Of a DNA stretch of 64,000 bases, positions 10,275 to 23,100 are shown in pieces. Below the pieces are notes generated by a model, which was not told the DNA's origin, made no database searches, and saw only the letters and a program-made list of their open reading frames with translations. Source of the DNA: Neelides folsomi (Eukaryota; Arthropoda; Collembola; Neelipleona; Neelidae); the NCBI GenBank assembly GCA_034687125.1, contig JAQGBZ010000140.1, positions 86,723 through 150,722 on the forward strand, read 5' to 3'. The position numbers were made by a program, and so were the translations under genes. The first letter of the stretch is position 1; every line of letters starts with the position of its first letter.

Positions 10275-13200
10275 TTAAACGTAAATGTCATGTTTGGCCG
10301 AATCTTCATGAGCGTATTGTTCATAGTCTTCGTTGTCGCTGGAATATCGGCTCACATTCTCTATTGACCTATTGAAGTAGCTCATCGATTTAGGGAAGTC
10401 TTTGTGATGTTCGCTGTTTAAACTTGAGTCCGACAACGTTCGGTCCATCCGAGAAGAAAAGCTATCTGGAGTTAGCCTCGACTTAGAACTTGAACTTTTA
10501 AGTGAAGGTAGGCCTTTATTGCTCAGTATTTCAAAATCTCGACTCGTTCCCGAAGTCTTCCTCCCAGAAGATTTACCACTAGTTACATTAACCGGTAAGG
10601 TCATGATTGAACTTTGACCTCCGTAACGACCACCAGAACTACTGCTAGTATGAGTATCAAATTTATTCCCACTGTCTGTCGTATGAGTAATTGGTTGATG
10701 ATGGGAAGATCCGACAGATCCCTTTGGCCCGCTGCTTCCACTTGCATTTGTCGAATTTGACGTACTTCCCGGAACGTGTTGCTTCTTGTAATTGTAATAA
10801 TTGGTGTGAGAATGACTGCAGTGGCGATGGTTGTGATGGTTGTGATGATGAGGATGAGTCACGTGACCATGACATCCACTCCGCTCTGTATCAGGATTTT
10901 TTAATGGATAATAGCCATAGCCGAATCCGAACCCGTAGCCTCCGAAGGATTTAGTCGTGATCAAATTGTCCCAAGACTTTGGCTTGTTCAAGGCCGCACT
11001 TTCCTTCTCCTTTGAACTCAAGGAGGGAACCGTGGTTGTTGAGGCCATTGTGCCACAATTGAGAACGGTGCAACTCAGCTTCTTCACTTCCCCTGCTGAG
11101 GAATTCATAAAGTATTGTTGGTGCTGCTTTGAACTCTGAAAAGTCTTCGGAGGATTGACATTGGAACTTGGAGGTTTAGAAATGGGCGTTTTCATTGAAC
11201 CTGTGGAATAGCCTTTGACAAACTCCTTCGTTGGCTTTGGATAAGAACTGTGAGCTTGACCCTGATGAAGCTCTCGGCTGCTTTGAGTCTTCCTATAACA
11301 GTCGTAGGTGTCGGTCGACTCCCGTCGTGCAGATCTGCTCGATTCGCTCCCCTTTAATTTCTCCTCTGGCTTTGAGGTTTTCTTTGGTTCGGCCTGAAAT
11401 GAATTTTCTTTACTCTCTTTGCTCTTTCCTCCCGGAGGACAGAAGCAACAAACGGTCGAGGCTGTGGAGATGCAAGGGCCGTCCAAAGGGCTCCCACATG
11501 GATTTCGACATATCCCTGCCATGATTTCCTTCTCTTTCCAATTTAGCTCTTCAAGCTCCTTCATTTTGTCATGAAGTTTCTTCTGGAGGTGAACGTACCT
11601 CATATGGAGCTCAACCTGGAATGAAATAAAATTCCTTTTCAACATATCTTTAAATTTAATTTTATGGCTTGTATTTGCAAATTGGCATTTTTTAACTCGA
11701 GAACTTTCATTGGATTTGATTAGGGAAATGGAATTTGGGTTAGGCTCGCATCCCATATAATTTCTCGATAAGGATTTTTCTCCTTATCTTCCTCTCATTG
11801 GTTAGCTTCGCCTTTGCATCAACGATAATGAAGTAAAAAAATTCGCAAGAAGGCAATTTAAATTGATTAAATGGACTATTTTAACGGTAATAATGTTTGT
11901 TTAATATCTTGGCAATGCTTGATGAGCTGAATAAAAATGAAGTTCATCGAAAGGAGAGAAATCGAGAAGTTATATGTAAACGACTGTAAAACCGTTGGGA
12001 GATCTCGAAAGCCTGGTCGAATAAAATATTTCCTCGAATGAATGAGTGGGAAGCGTAAAGTGTTTATATAAATTTAATGTAATGTTTGTACATAATGGAA
12101 ATGAGTGGAGACACATTATTTTCCACTCTAGCCTCCTTACACTCCTAAAGAGACGAGGGAGTGGAATTGAGCCGATTAAATGGCCATTTATGTATCGGAG
12201 TCCCTCTCACCATAAAATGAATTTTATTAGGATATTTGAGAGTGTGAGGTTGACAGACCTTTCTCGCCCGCTCATCTGACACGACGACCATCTTGAGGTG
12301 TTGTGGACACTTTCGTATGAAGCTGACGAGACTCTTGTGCTCCACCCTGGCCATATTCTGTCCGTTTATAGAGAGGATGACATCGCCTGTTGGAAGGAAA
12401 ATAATAATATATCATTCCCCGTTTAATTGCAGGATATGGGAAATGAATCTTGTGAGCGAAAGGAGTCGAGGAGGAATTTAATATTATACATTTACTCTTC
12501 AACTCTCAATTTCCTCCACACTCGGGTGGAGAATTTGGATAGGGGATGATGTAAAAGAGACAATAAATCTCATGTGCATGCTATCTCGAGACAATAATTA
12601 TTATTTACATGAGGAGAAACAAATATAATTTCTTTTTAAATCAACCTATGAAAATGTGTATGAAATGAGATTGGCTCCTTTCTGAAATTATTTATTCTTA
12701 TCGTGCTCTCACTCTTTGAACTCGTATCATGTCAATTCAATTAGTCTCAAATCTCAACCGTGACTTCTCTCTACTCAAAAGGAGTTCAAATAAATTGACT
12801 GTTGTGTGTCCAACTCCAAATATTTAGCGAATCGTTATTTCTATATCCAGTTTTAGACATTGCTTGCTATTCAATGGTGATGAGAGTATCGATAAGAGAC
12901 AAAAAACGGGTAGAAATTCTTATTCTAAATTACACAATTGATCTTGTTTTATTACATTATGCACACTTACTCAATATTTAAAAACATAAAAGCATTAAAT
13001 ATAATCATCATACTCGTATCTAATCGATTTGTAAATTATCAATTGATTTTCATATTCTTTTTTATTAGTAAGTAAATCTATTGTATTAAATGATGATAAT
13101 TATTTAAATTGCTAAATTGCATCTTATCATATCATTAACATTGATGGTTAGGTTATAAACAACAATAAAGTTGTTTATTGATTAAATTAACATTTCTCAT

Positions 13201-16200
13201 TGTGAAAGTCTCTAGAGTGCACTAGTGAAAATGATTGAGTTAACTTTTTAGCATATTTGCTCAATTAAAAATAATATCAAGAGTCGAGTTCGAGTAGCAA
13301 TACATCACTGTTTTTCACTGTTTACTGTTTACAAGACTTTTTACCTTCTCTCAATCCAGCTTCATAGGCAGCTCCTTTCTTCTCCACGGCATTGACATAA
13401 GTGATGAAGTCAGTCTCCCGATTTCCATGTTTATATCGAACTCCATAGCTCTAAAAGCACACATTAGAGTTCCTCAGGTTTAGATAGACAAACAAACAAA
13501 TTAGTCTCATTCAGATTCCCCTTCCTTCCAAATGGCATATTAGGTAAAAGTGAAACTTCGTGCTCGAGGACTATTATTAGCCTCTGATGGGATTCAGGAA
13601 AAAAATACGGAGAGGAGAGAACAAAATTAGAATAGGGAGATCATAAGTCAAGAGGAGGAATAACAACGTTCACGTACCGTACATTCGGGTTTATAAGGAG
13701 AGCACCAAAGAGGCAAAAGATATACCTCCTGGCACGAGTCCGGAGATTAACTTTTTAATTACATAATTTATGCATTTCGCACACCTTCATATCTCCCCAT
13801 TCTTCTCTACAATGCACAATGTAATTTAAATAGAGCATCTCTGTTCGTTTCTCTACAGCGCACGTGGTGAATTAAGTAATTTGGAAAATAGGCATTCCCA
13901 GCAAAACGTGAGTTTCATCTATCGATAAAAGTCTCCGAAGCAAATTACAATTCAACCTCCGCACACACATTTTTTCATCTCGTTTGCAAACCCAGAATGC
14001 TTTCCAATTGCCCAAACATTTCATTTCGTTTGATCTCAAATGTTGGTCCATGTGACATAAACTATTCTTTGTACGTTACTCCCTTTTAAATTGAGTTTAA
14101 AGAGATGCAGCTCACTGCTGGCTGAGCGACTCAACCCGTGAAATCGCCATATGCAAAGTGAAATTTAAATTCTTGGAACAAAGGAAGTAAAAGGGATCCA
14201 AAGAGTTGATATGCTTCAATGTGCATTTAGTTTAAACTCGTCTCTTTAAAGTACGGGAGGACGAGACATAAATACATGAGATAGATAAGGGTAGGTAAAA
14301 GTGTATATTGGTTCATAAATTAAATGTATCATGTTGAAGAAGAGCGACAAGGAGAGCCGCGAGTTGTTGCCTGTTAAATCTGATTACCGAACCGTGTCAA
14401 AACCAGATTTCGTCCTCTGAGAATTTTATTCCTACACATAGTGAATCTATTCCTTCACGGGTCTAATATGTACAATTTCTCCTTTTTTGATTAATTTAGC
14501 TTAACTAAAGCTTAATCTAACACAAGTTGTATACTCCGTCATTGCCATCAATAATAATGAATGGAAAAGTCTGGCTCTATATATGGCACTTGCAGACATA
14601 ATAATACTTGAACAAATAATTAAGTCATTTAGATTATCCAATTTCTATTCTGGCATTCTACGCATTGGAATCTATTTACATAAGAGGCATTTAATGCAAT
14701 ATTTCATGTCTCAACATCTGTAATAGTTCTATTTAGTTTATTGTATCATAAAAAGCTTAGGTTTAATAGATGATGCACATGGGTGTTATTTAATACCTCG
14801 AAAAAATATTTATAAAATTCCCATTCCTTACTTCAAACTTAATTTATGGTAATCCTTCCAAATTGGCGATTTTAATAGAAGGTAGAATTATAGTTAATCT
14901 CAATAATGTGGATCTACAGATAATACATACAATACTGATGTACTTATACATCAGTATTTGCATGTGTATTGGAAATGAAGGTTTGTTAATTGCCTTCGGT
15001 TTTTGATGATGAGATGATGAAATGTATGTATATGAGGCAGAGTTTTCCTGCTTTTCGCATTTACGATTCAAGGGGGTGATCATTAAAAGGAAGTTTACGA
15101 GCACATTTTGAAGTCAAATTAGAAAAAGAGTTGATTTTTGAATGATGGAGGAAACTCAAGTTTCATTTGATTGTTGAGTAAAAGTGAGTTTCTCTTGGAG
15201 GAATTCGAATATTCTCTGGCATGCATGCATGTTTTCCGGTGGGTGATCGTATCCTTTTGTTTACCTGTAGCGTGAACCCGTATGAGCCATCCTTCTTCTC
15301 AATTAGAATCACTCGCCGCTTTGACTCTGTCTCTCCAAATATCCACAGGCCTTTCCGATCCTAAAAAAGTGAAAAGATGAGAGACGTTTCGTTTAATTAC
15401 TCACAGCTTCCATGTCTGTCAAATAGGAAAATGATGGATGGCCAAGGGCACGGAGCAATTTTTTTTTATGAAAGTGAGTTTACCGGCGTGTGAACTAATT
15501 AATTATTTCTTATGCTCGTTTCTTTCTGGAAAATCTGTGAGTAACTCAATCTCAAAGATTCTTTAAACCACGTTTTCTCTATAATTTAATGAACTCGTCA
15601 TAACAGAACTCTACAAAGTTTTAGTGACTCAGATGCTCATATACCTTAAAAATTCATTCGAGAGATTTTGAGACTGGTTTGAGAAAATTAATTAATTGCA
15701 TAAAAGTTAATAAAGAAAAGCACGACTGTGAGTTAAGACAGTGATTACATCTCATTGCGCATTGTAATATTGTAAATTAAGACTAACGCAGATATACGCA
15801 CAATGTCTTAAATTAGAGGTTTGGACAAATTATAAGAAATTAGTCAAAGGTTTAATTCTCTCAAGAAGCTTTGTCTCCGGAATGTTTCTCGAGGTGTGCG
15901 AGCTGTAAACTTCATGATTACCCCGCAGAATTTAATCCGCTTCCCAGTTATGCTTTGTTAGCTCGGTCTTTTGGACATGACATCCGATTCTTGGATGAAT
16001 CTACTCGTGTGTAAGTGCAGCATAAATCTCTTAAAAGTGACAATGAAAGCTCTTAGAGACCAAGTGGGTCTTTTAGCTCTATATCCCTCCTTTCTGACTC
16101 GGAGTTGAAAATTGCCAAATTACAATGTAATTTGTATAAAAAGGACAATGAACAATTCTTTGTGAATAGGGAACTCCAGAGAGATGACGAGAGAGTAATC

Positions 16201-17199
16201 TTAAATAATACTTTTAAAGGCTTTATGAAGGATTTGCATTCCTTGAAAGGATTATCATGGAAGATTCCGTCATCATGTAAAATACTGTACAAGACAGCAG
16301 AGACGAAATTATAATGCGAATTCCGTTTTCAAACATATGGAATTTCTTATTTTAGAATTTCTTCACTTCTATTGTTAAATTCACAGGAGTAATTTTGGGC
16401 CATTATTTGCTAAAAGCCATCGCTTATTCGTTTCGCAAATTACATGCGTCAATTCTAATTGATGTGACTATTTAAGTTAACATACTGTCCTTTAGATTTC
16501 CTAGTTTCATAATGTTGAATTCTGGATAAATACTGCATTAGTATTCTATATAAATTCTTTCCCCCTTAGAGTTATACATAATGTAAGTTCATCTGAATAA
16601 TTTAATATTTTATTTATTCTATAAAAATGATAAAAGTTGTTGGAAATACCAACATTTCAATGTTAATCAACGGCACTTCAAAATAATGTCTAAATTTATT
16701 GGGTTTTTTTAAAATCTTGAATAATTTGGAAAAATACAAAAAGTGATTTGATTCTCATTTGTTTCATGTGTATCTGGTTGTGTATGAATAACAACATGGT
16801 GGTGGTATATTATTTTTACACGTTTCCTGTTCATCGTCAGTAGCCTGAATCTGCATATATTTACATTTTCATCATAAAAGAAGACACAAGGAACAACTTG
16901 GAGTTTATCTCAAACGTGTATCTTTAACCTTCACTCTCATGTTGTGAAGGAATCAAAGTTTTCTTTTCCCAAGAATCCACCCCTGTCACTTTTATTATGA
17001 TATTTTTGGGTTGGTCGTAAATAAATAGCTCATTAGTGATTAGATTATCATCACTTATTAATTCAAAGGAGGGTTTTGGTTGTGGGAGGGAAGTCAATTA
17101 GTCCATAACGTAAAACTACCAATGGTTTATTACTATTACCTTTTGTGCAAGTTCGGGAAGGCCATTGGAAGTGAGGCTGAGCGCCGTTGCACTCTCCAT
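10275..17199 (-). CDS. TAMALIN: Tamalin/GRASP-like PDZ scaffold protein, 5 exons
   Basis: Tamalin-family proteins are PDZ scaffolds that link membrane receptors to cytohesin-type ARF exchange factors. Coding exons (minus): 17140-17199, 15265-15360, 13345-13450, 12259-12386, 10275-11615; phases agree and give 576 residues. The PDZ domain spans about 33-122, with carboxylate-binding loop YGFTL (47-51), then AAYEAGLREGDVILSINGQ. A predicted coiled coil follows at 131-163 (VELHMRYVHLQKKLHDKMKE), the same PDZ-then-coil order as vertebrate Tamalin. Next come a Cys-rich patch (six Cys, 166-189), a long Ser/Thr/Lys-rich low-complexity region, a His cluster (378-400), and C-terminus HDIYV. The first exon (ATG at 17199, MESATALSLTSN) is inferred only from its phase-0 donor and open frame. 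The exon 4 donor GTCTGT is weak. The tail is much longer than in vertebrate homologues. Introns of 643 to 1,814 bp hold nothing recognisable. Confidence 0.85.
10806..10874 (-). other. His-rich cluster in the Tamalin-like protein
   Basis: Codons 378-400 encode twelve His and two Cys in 23 residues, beginning CHGHVTHPHHHNHHNHRHC. Such runs can bind Zn or Cu or drive condensate formation, but no function is established here. Confidence 0.8.
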
Positions 17200-20100
17200 C
17201 CTCCAAGTGACAATGTGGATTTATTAATCACCTCCGCAGCCCTCAGTTCTGCCACTGCGGATGAGGAACCTTAATTAAAACGTCATTTTCTTATCTCTCC
17301 CTCCGTCAACTCACTCAGCTGGTCCTGCAAAACCAAACACTCCTCCCTACATTTTCAAAAATGAATTTCCAACTTCCCAAACAATATTGTCAAAATCAGG
17401 AAATAAAAGTTTAACACAGGAATGTCTTGTACACGGAGGATCTTGAAACTTTTGAGGGATTTTATATTTCTCTTTTTGGTTGAAGAGGAGATGAGTGGAG
17501 CCCCAGAGAAATAAATGTTTTAAAATATTAAAATGCTTGAAGGAAGACTCCTCAGTTGTTCCGCTCTGATCGGAGCTGGAGCCTCGACTTGAGCTCTTTT
17601 CCCAGATTGAGTGAGGGAGAGAGTTGGAGTAAACGGATCGATTTTCCCCTGGTTCACTTCAGAACTATCGCAGTCAAAGGCTCACTACAAAGTAAAAGGC
17701 TTCCAGATGAGCTTATACCAGAGACCGAGACGCCTCCGCGGTATTTCCTATAATAAGACCAGGGGCGAAGATATACGCACATAGCTCACTGCACTGAAAG
17801 TCAGCATGGGGAATGTGACGTACGCAAAGTTGGTGTGTTGAACAGAATCTCGATCCACTTTACAGGTTCATCTGGATATCTGGAAGCACTTCACTTTTCT
17901 CTATGAGTATCAATCGGGAAGTTTGAATAAAAAATAGGAATCTGTATGAGACTCGCACTGTGGCCCCGTCCGTGTCGGAAGAGGCTCTCAATCGCTTCGC
18001 TCGTGTTCAGCTCAACTTCAATCTCTCGTCCAACTCTTCATATGTCTTCATCCGCCCTCCATGGTGTTGAACATGCTTCGTTCATCGCTCAACGAGAACT
18101 CACACAAACCTGCATGGAGCTGCTCCTCTCCCACTCTCCTCATGTCCAACTCCTGCTCCCATCACTCCCATGCTGCCTCCAAAGGGTGGGATGAAAAATT
18201 AAAGAAATGTAACATTTAAATGTTTGCTACTTCTTCAACCAACACGCATACCACACGCAAAACATTATGCAATTGAAGTTCATTTATCAAACTTTTATTA
18301 ATACTACCTAAACTACCTACCTATGTAACATTACATACATATTTAAGGGTTTCTAAACATCTGTAAGCTTAATTTAATTTGTATTTATTTATTCATCACA
18401 TCCATTTAGGTTTAAATTCGCAATATATCAGTTTATCAGATCATACCAAATTATGTGTCTTATTGTGTTTATGGAGAAGCAAAAAAATTTATTTAACTAA
18501 ACAGAAATAACTAGGGAATCAGTCAAAAACATTAATCGAAAATGATAATTTTTGATTTTATTCGAATAGTTCAAAAAATTAATTGGTTATTTCCCCTATG
18601 TAACCAATGTAAATTTGATTCTTGCATAAGACCAATAAGACATAATTTGGTATAATCTGATATTATGATTGAAATATAAATGAGATTTTTATAATTTGAT
18701 GATATGTACACGAAAAATTTAAAGTTTGGTTCTGGGAGTTCAGTTGAACTATTCGAACCTCTCGTATAAAATTAAGGATAGTTTATGTATTCGGTAATAG
18801 ATCCGCTCCGCAGCGACTTAATACTCGTCTAATCTCGACGAAATATCATTATCATCTCATCATCATCATCATCATCATCACCATGTGAATTTCCACTTTT
18901 CCACACATTCGTCCTTCCTAGCCCCTTATCATCATGATTTTGATGATGATGAGCACAGTGAGGGCTCTGGCAGACTCGCAGATTTGAGGAAGCATTATTT
19001 CATTCCTTCTCATGTCCGATGTTTGAAGTGACGGCGACTTGTTCCTTCACTCACTTAAGTCATTCTCACAGCTGCTCTGGCCCTTCTTCACATTACTATC
19101 AAACTCAAGTCAAACACAGCAGGAATGGGATTGTGTGGAACAAATAATGGTAGAGGGATGATGGAGGTAGGGAAAATGATAAACCGTTCCCTCAAGGTCT
19201 TTTCACATCTCAAACCCTCATTCAAATCTCGAGTGACAACAAGTTGAAGTTGTGGACGAGCGAATGCGGCCCTTCTCTCATTTCCTTCCTCTCTTTGACA
19301 TTTGGAATAATGGGAAAACATAATGGGGATTTCTCGACTTTTGATTCCTCTCTACTTTTTTTTTGAAGGGCCAACGGGGCCTTTTCAATCAATTCCTTCA
19401 CTTTGAGACAGTTTTCATTCTTTAATTTGATAAAAAGGAACAATATTTACTGCAATGAAAATGTTTTTAGAGATCTTTAACCTGAATCCTTATTTTTCCC
19501 TCTTACATCTCAAGATGAAATTCTCTAAATTTTATGCTTAAAAATAAAAATATTAAAAATTCATACCTACTTGGCAGTTTATTTTATCGTCAGCATGTAC
19601 TAGCAATAAAATATAAAATAAAATATACATACAGGATATAATACATAAAAATAATTATATATAGTGGGTATTATCATAATTACAGTATTTTATCGACAAT
19701 CTATAAATCAATTTAAAGTAGCTTAAAAACATTAACGCATATGAAATCGACTGATCCTATCATTTGTGAATAAATCATTGGCTCTTTTTATCGAAGCTCA
19801 TGAGTTTAAAACCGTTGGTTTGACGTAAACTTTCCAACTTACTCTTATAGGATCAGAATGGATTTCAAGCTTGAATTGAATAAAATCTCGTCGTCGTGTT
19901 GCTATTCTCATTGATATCAATTGACGTGTAGGTTATCTTGTTTCCGTCAAGAAATCGATTCGGAATCAATAAATAGATGAAATCAATGGTGTTGAACTCG
20001 AACTGTAATTCGTTAAAAAAAGAATGGTCAAACTTGTTAAAATGTGTCAATAATCCAATTTCTGCTCCAGAACATTTGCATTCCGATTCCTTCCTCGAAC

Positions 20101-23100
20101 CATCACCTTTTTGTCCTCTTACAGCTCTGTTCTGTTCTGCTTCTTCGATCTTCCATAGAAGAATGCGCTAATTTCATTCTTATAAACTATTGTAATCTTA
20201 TGGTCTCCGTATACCCAATTGAGTGATTCTTTCTGATCGTTCCGTTTCTATACATTTTAACTGGCTCTTTACCCTTGGCTTAATGCTATTGTCATTTACT
20301 TGTTTTGAGACAGAGATAAAATTCTTTCACCTCTTCTTCCCTCTGTTTTACCATTTATTCCTTTATTTAATTTGGTAAGTAAACGTGTAGTTGAGTCGTG
20401 GTGAATTGGAAGAATCAAGTTATTCGGATTAGAAACACTCTAGGGCTTCCTATTACTAACAACGTAGATCTTCCCAGATAATTGTTGAAGAACAAGTCGG
20501 AGGAGACATTAAAATCCATTCCAACCCGGCCGAAGGTTGAAGATATGGCCGGACAGCAGCGGAGAATTGGACTGACGAAAGAAGCCCACCATTTTCTTGA
20601 AGGATGAGTCTCTTCACGGAACGTGAAAAAGGATGAAAAATTAGACTTGAAGAATTTAATACCTATAATGCTCGAACAATTTTTATAATCTCTTAAACTC
20701 ATTATATAGAAAATTCGAATTGAGACTTCGTTGAGAATTCCAGAAACCGTGGGCCGTGGAGATTACCAACGCACACTCGTATTATTACTGTCAAGGAAGT
20801 GGAGAGGAAATTTAAGCTACCGGCTGAGGAGCCTCTTTTAAGGCAAAAAATGAATTTGCTTCATCTCTTGTTTGAAGATGGTGAAGAAAAGATTAGATCC
20901 GGTACATTGTTGTTCGCAAATGATGACTCAACTTCTGCCTCCTGTTTTTCCTCAAAATTCCTTTCCCCGAAATCCCTTTATGGTGGCAAAAGCAATGGTT
21001 AATGCATTAACTACACCTGTACTACTATTCACATCCATTAACTAACTAACTATATGGGAATGTATACATTCTTATTAACACCATTCTTAATGCTCCATGC
21101 ATTCATTATCTCTGTTGAAGATAGGAGTGAAAAGCGAGTTTGTTATGCTTGTTGCTGTTATTAAACAATCAGAATTTATGATATGATGAATTGACGTTTT
21201 CCTCTTTGGCTTCTGCAAGTTCCGTATTAATTTTACATGGCTTCTGTAGTGAGAATAATGTTTGCTAAAAACTTTGGACGTATTAATTTATAGAATATTT
21301 TACTTTAAAATTTTCATTCTCTCACTACTACACTCACTCTCTAATAAATAAAAGACGACGGTTTTAAAACATTAAATTCACTTTTTACTCAACTCAGGAA
21401 ACGGAAACCTTTTGTCCAATTAGAATTTGGAACAAGGAGGAGTCAAGCCTATCATTAAGCCAGAAGCCTTCAGATTCGAGATAATGATAAAAATTTTCAA
21501 ACTTCAACTTATCCCTCCTTCTCTTGTTAGCTTAATCATTAATTGGTAGAAATCAACTACATATCATCCTGTTTTCTTTATTGGACCTATCCTCAAATGA
21601 GCTTACAATTAATAAGTATCAAACAAATTTTATTGACATTGACTATACAAGACCGTTTATTAACCTTTAACCAATAAATCATTATGTAAAGGAAAAGGAC
21701 GCAAAGCCACAGGCTAATTTTCAAAATAGGCTTGCGATTGTTAATCAAAATCAAGTTCTTATAAAAATGCAAAGTGTTTTTGCAGATTCAAAAGTCACAA
21801 ACCCAACTTTCAAAATTATCAAGAACAGAAATATGGGAGATGCAATATGTTGTTCGACTCTTTCTTTTCGGCAGTAATGATTCCTTGAAATGTTCTTTTC
21901 TATGAGTTATAATTCAGTGTGTTTTTAAATAACGAGCTGCGGCACTTGGATTTTCGAGTTTGATTGCAAAATTGCTCCATTTATTTGTATGTTCGTGAAA
22001 CAGTGAGGAGATTGGTATAATCGTGAGAATAGTTATTATTGATGATGTCGGCAAAAAGTTCTCGAACAACTTTACCTTTAACATTGGTCATATAATAAAA
22101 CATAGGAAGGATAAACACACTAATTTTTGCTTCTCTTAAAAAGAGGGAATTAGAGTAAATTCGCTCTTATTAATTTTGATTATGGTTGCGAAACTTTGAT
22201 AGACTCGTTTTAAAGACACCGTTGTATTCGCCCCACAACTTGGCTTATTTAAAGAGGAAATAAAAGGAGGAGCCTTCCGATCTGAAAACAATAAAACAAT
22301 TAACCCTCTGCAATTATGAGAAGTGGAAAGCAAACAAATGAGGGTCTCTGCTCCTCCACGTGCACTGCTCCACAAATTAAATTTGTACGTACTTTACTTA
22401 GGAAAAAACTGGGGAACTTTTACTTGCAAAAATAATTAAATGTAAAACAAGAGAGAAAAGAACAATGGACTCGATTTGTTTTTAACTACTAATGGACCAA
22501 AAAGTTTTTAATCGTTGCTTTTAATAATGGAAACTTTTTTAAGTGTTGGTTGTATAAATATTAAATTTGCAAAAATGAATTAAAGTAAAAATGACACACA
22601 TACTCTACATGTGTTTAACTAAATGTAAAGTAGATCTAGATTAGGATAATGAATAGAAATGTACTGTATTTGGAATAAAACTTATTTATTGCTTTTAAAA
22701 GAGGTTAAAGCATACTTATTTGAGAGAGAATGAATCAACCGAAACAATAATTCACAGAATTCATACATGACTTCATTTCGTCGACCCATCCCTTGATGAA
22801 ATCACGATAAAATGAGAACAATCTGTGAGTTCGGAGTGTTGACATTGTAAATGGAAAGAACAAGTTTGATTTTGAATGAAAAATCAGATTCTCCCACATC
22901 ATCCCTTCATCACGTATTTTGACGGATGGAGACTCATGTCCTCTCCTGTGAATGAAAAGACCCAAACGAGGAAGGAAGTTGAAAGATTCTTTGTCAACAT
23001 ACTCCATACATAATTCATTTATTCATGATAAAATAAAAATGAGTTGATCAAACATACAAACGTGGGATTCGTAAATAAATGATAAAGGGGAACACGGTAA

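Noticed and set aside
12145-12354. Minus-strand frame beginning MARVEHKSLVSF read as a separate small protein
   Set aside because: It is the middle of PDZ exon 4 of the Tamalin-like gene running on into intron after its donor.
20415-20702. Possible minus-strand exon in the 10-kb gene-free region
   Set aside because: The frame contains no family motif, and I could not find splice sites linking it to the Tamalin-like gene.
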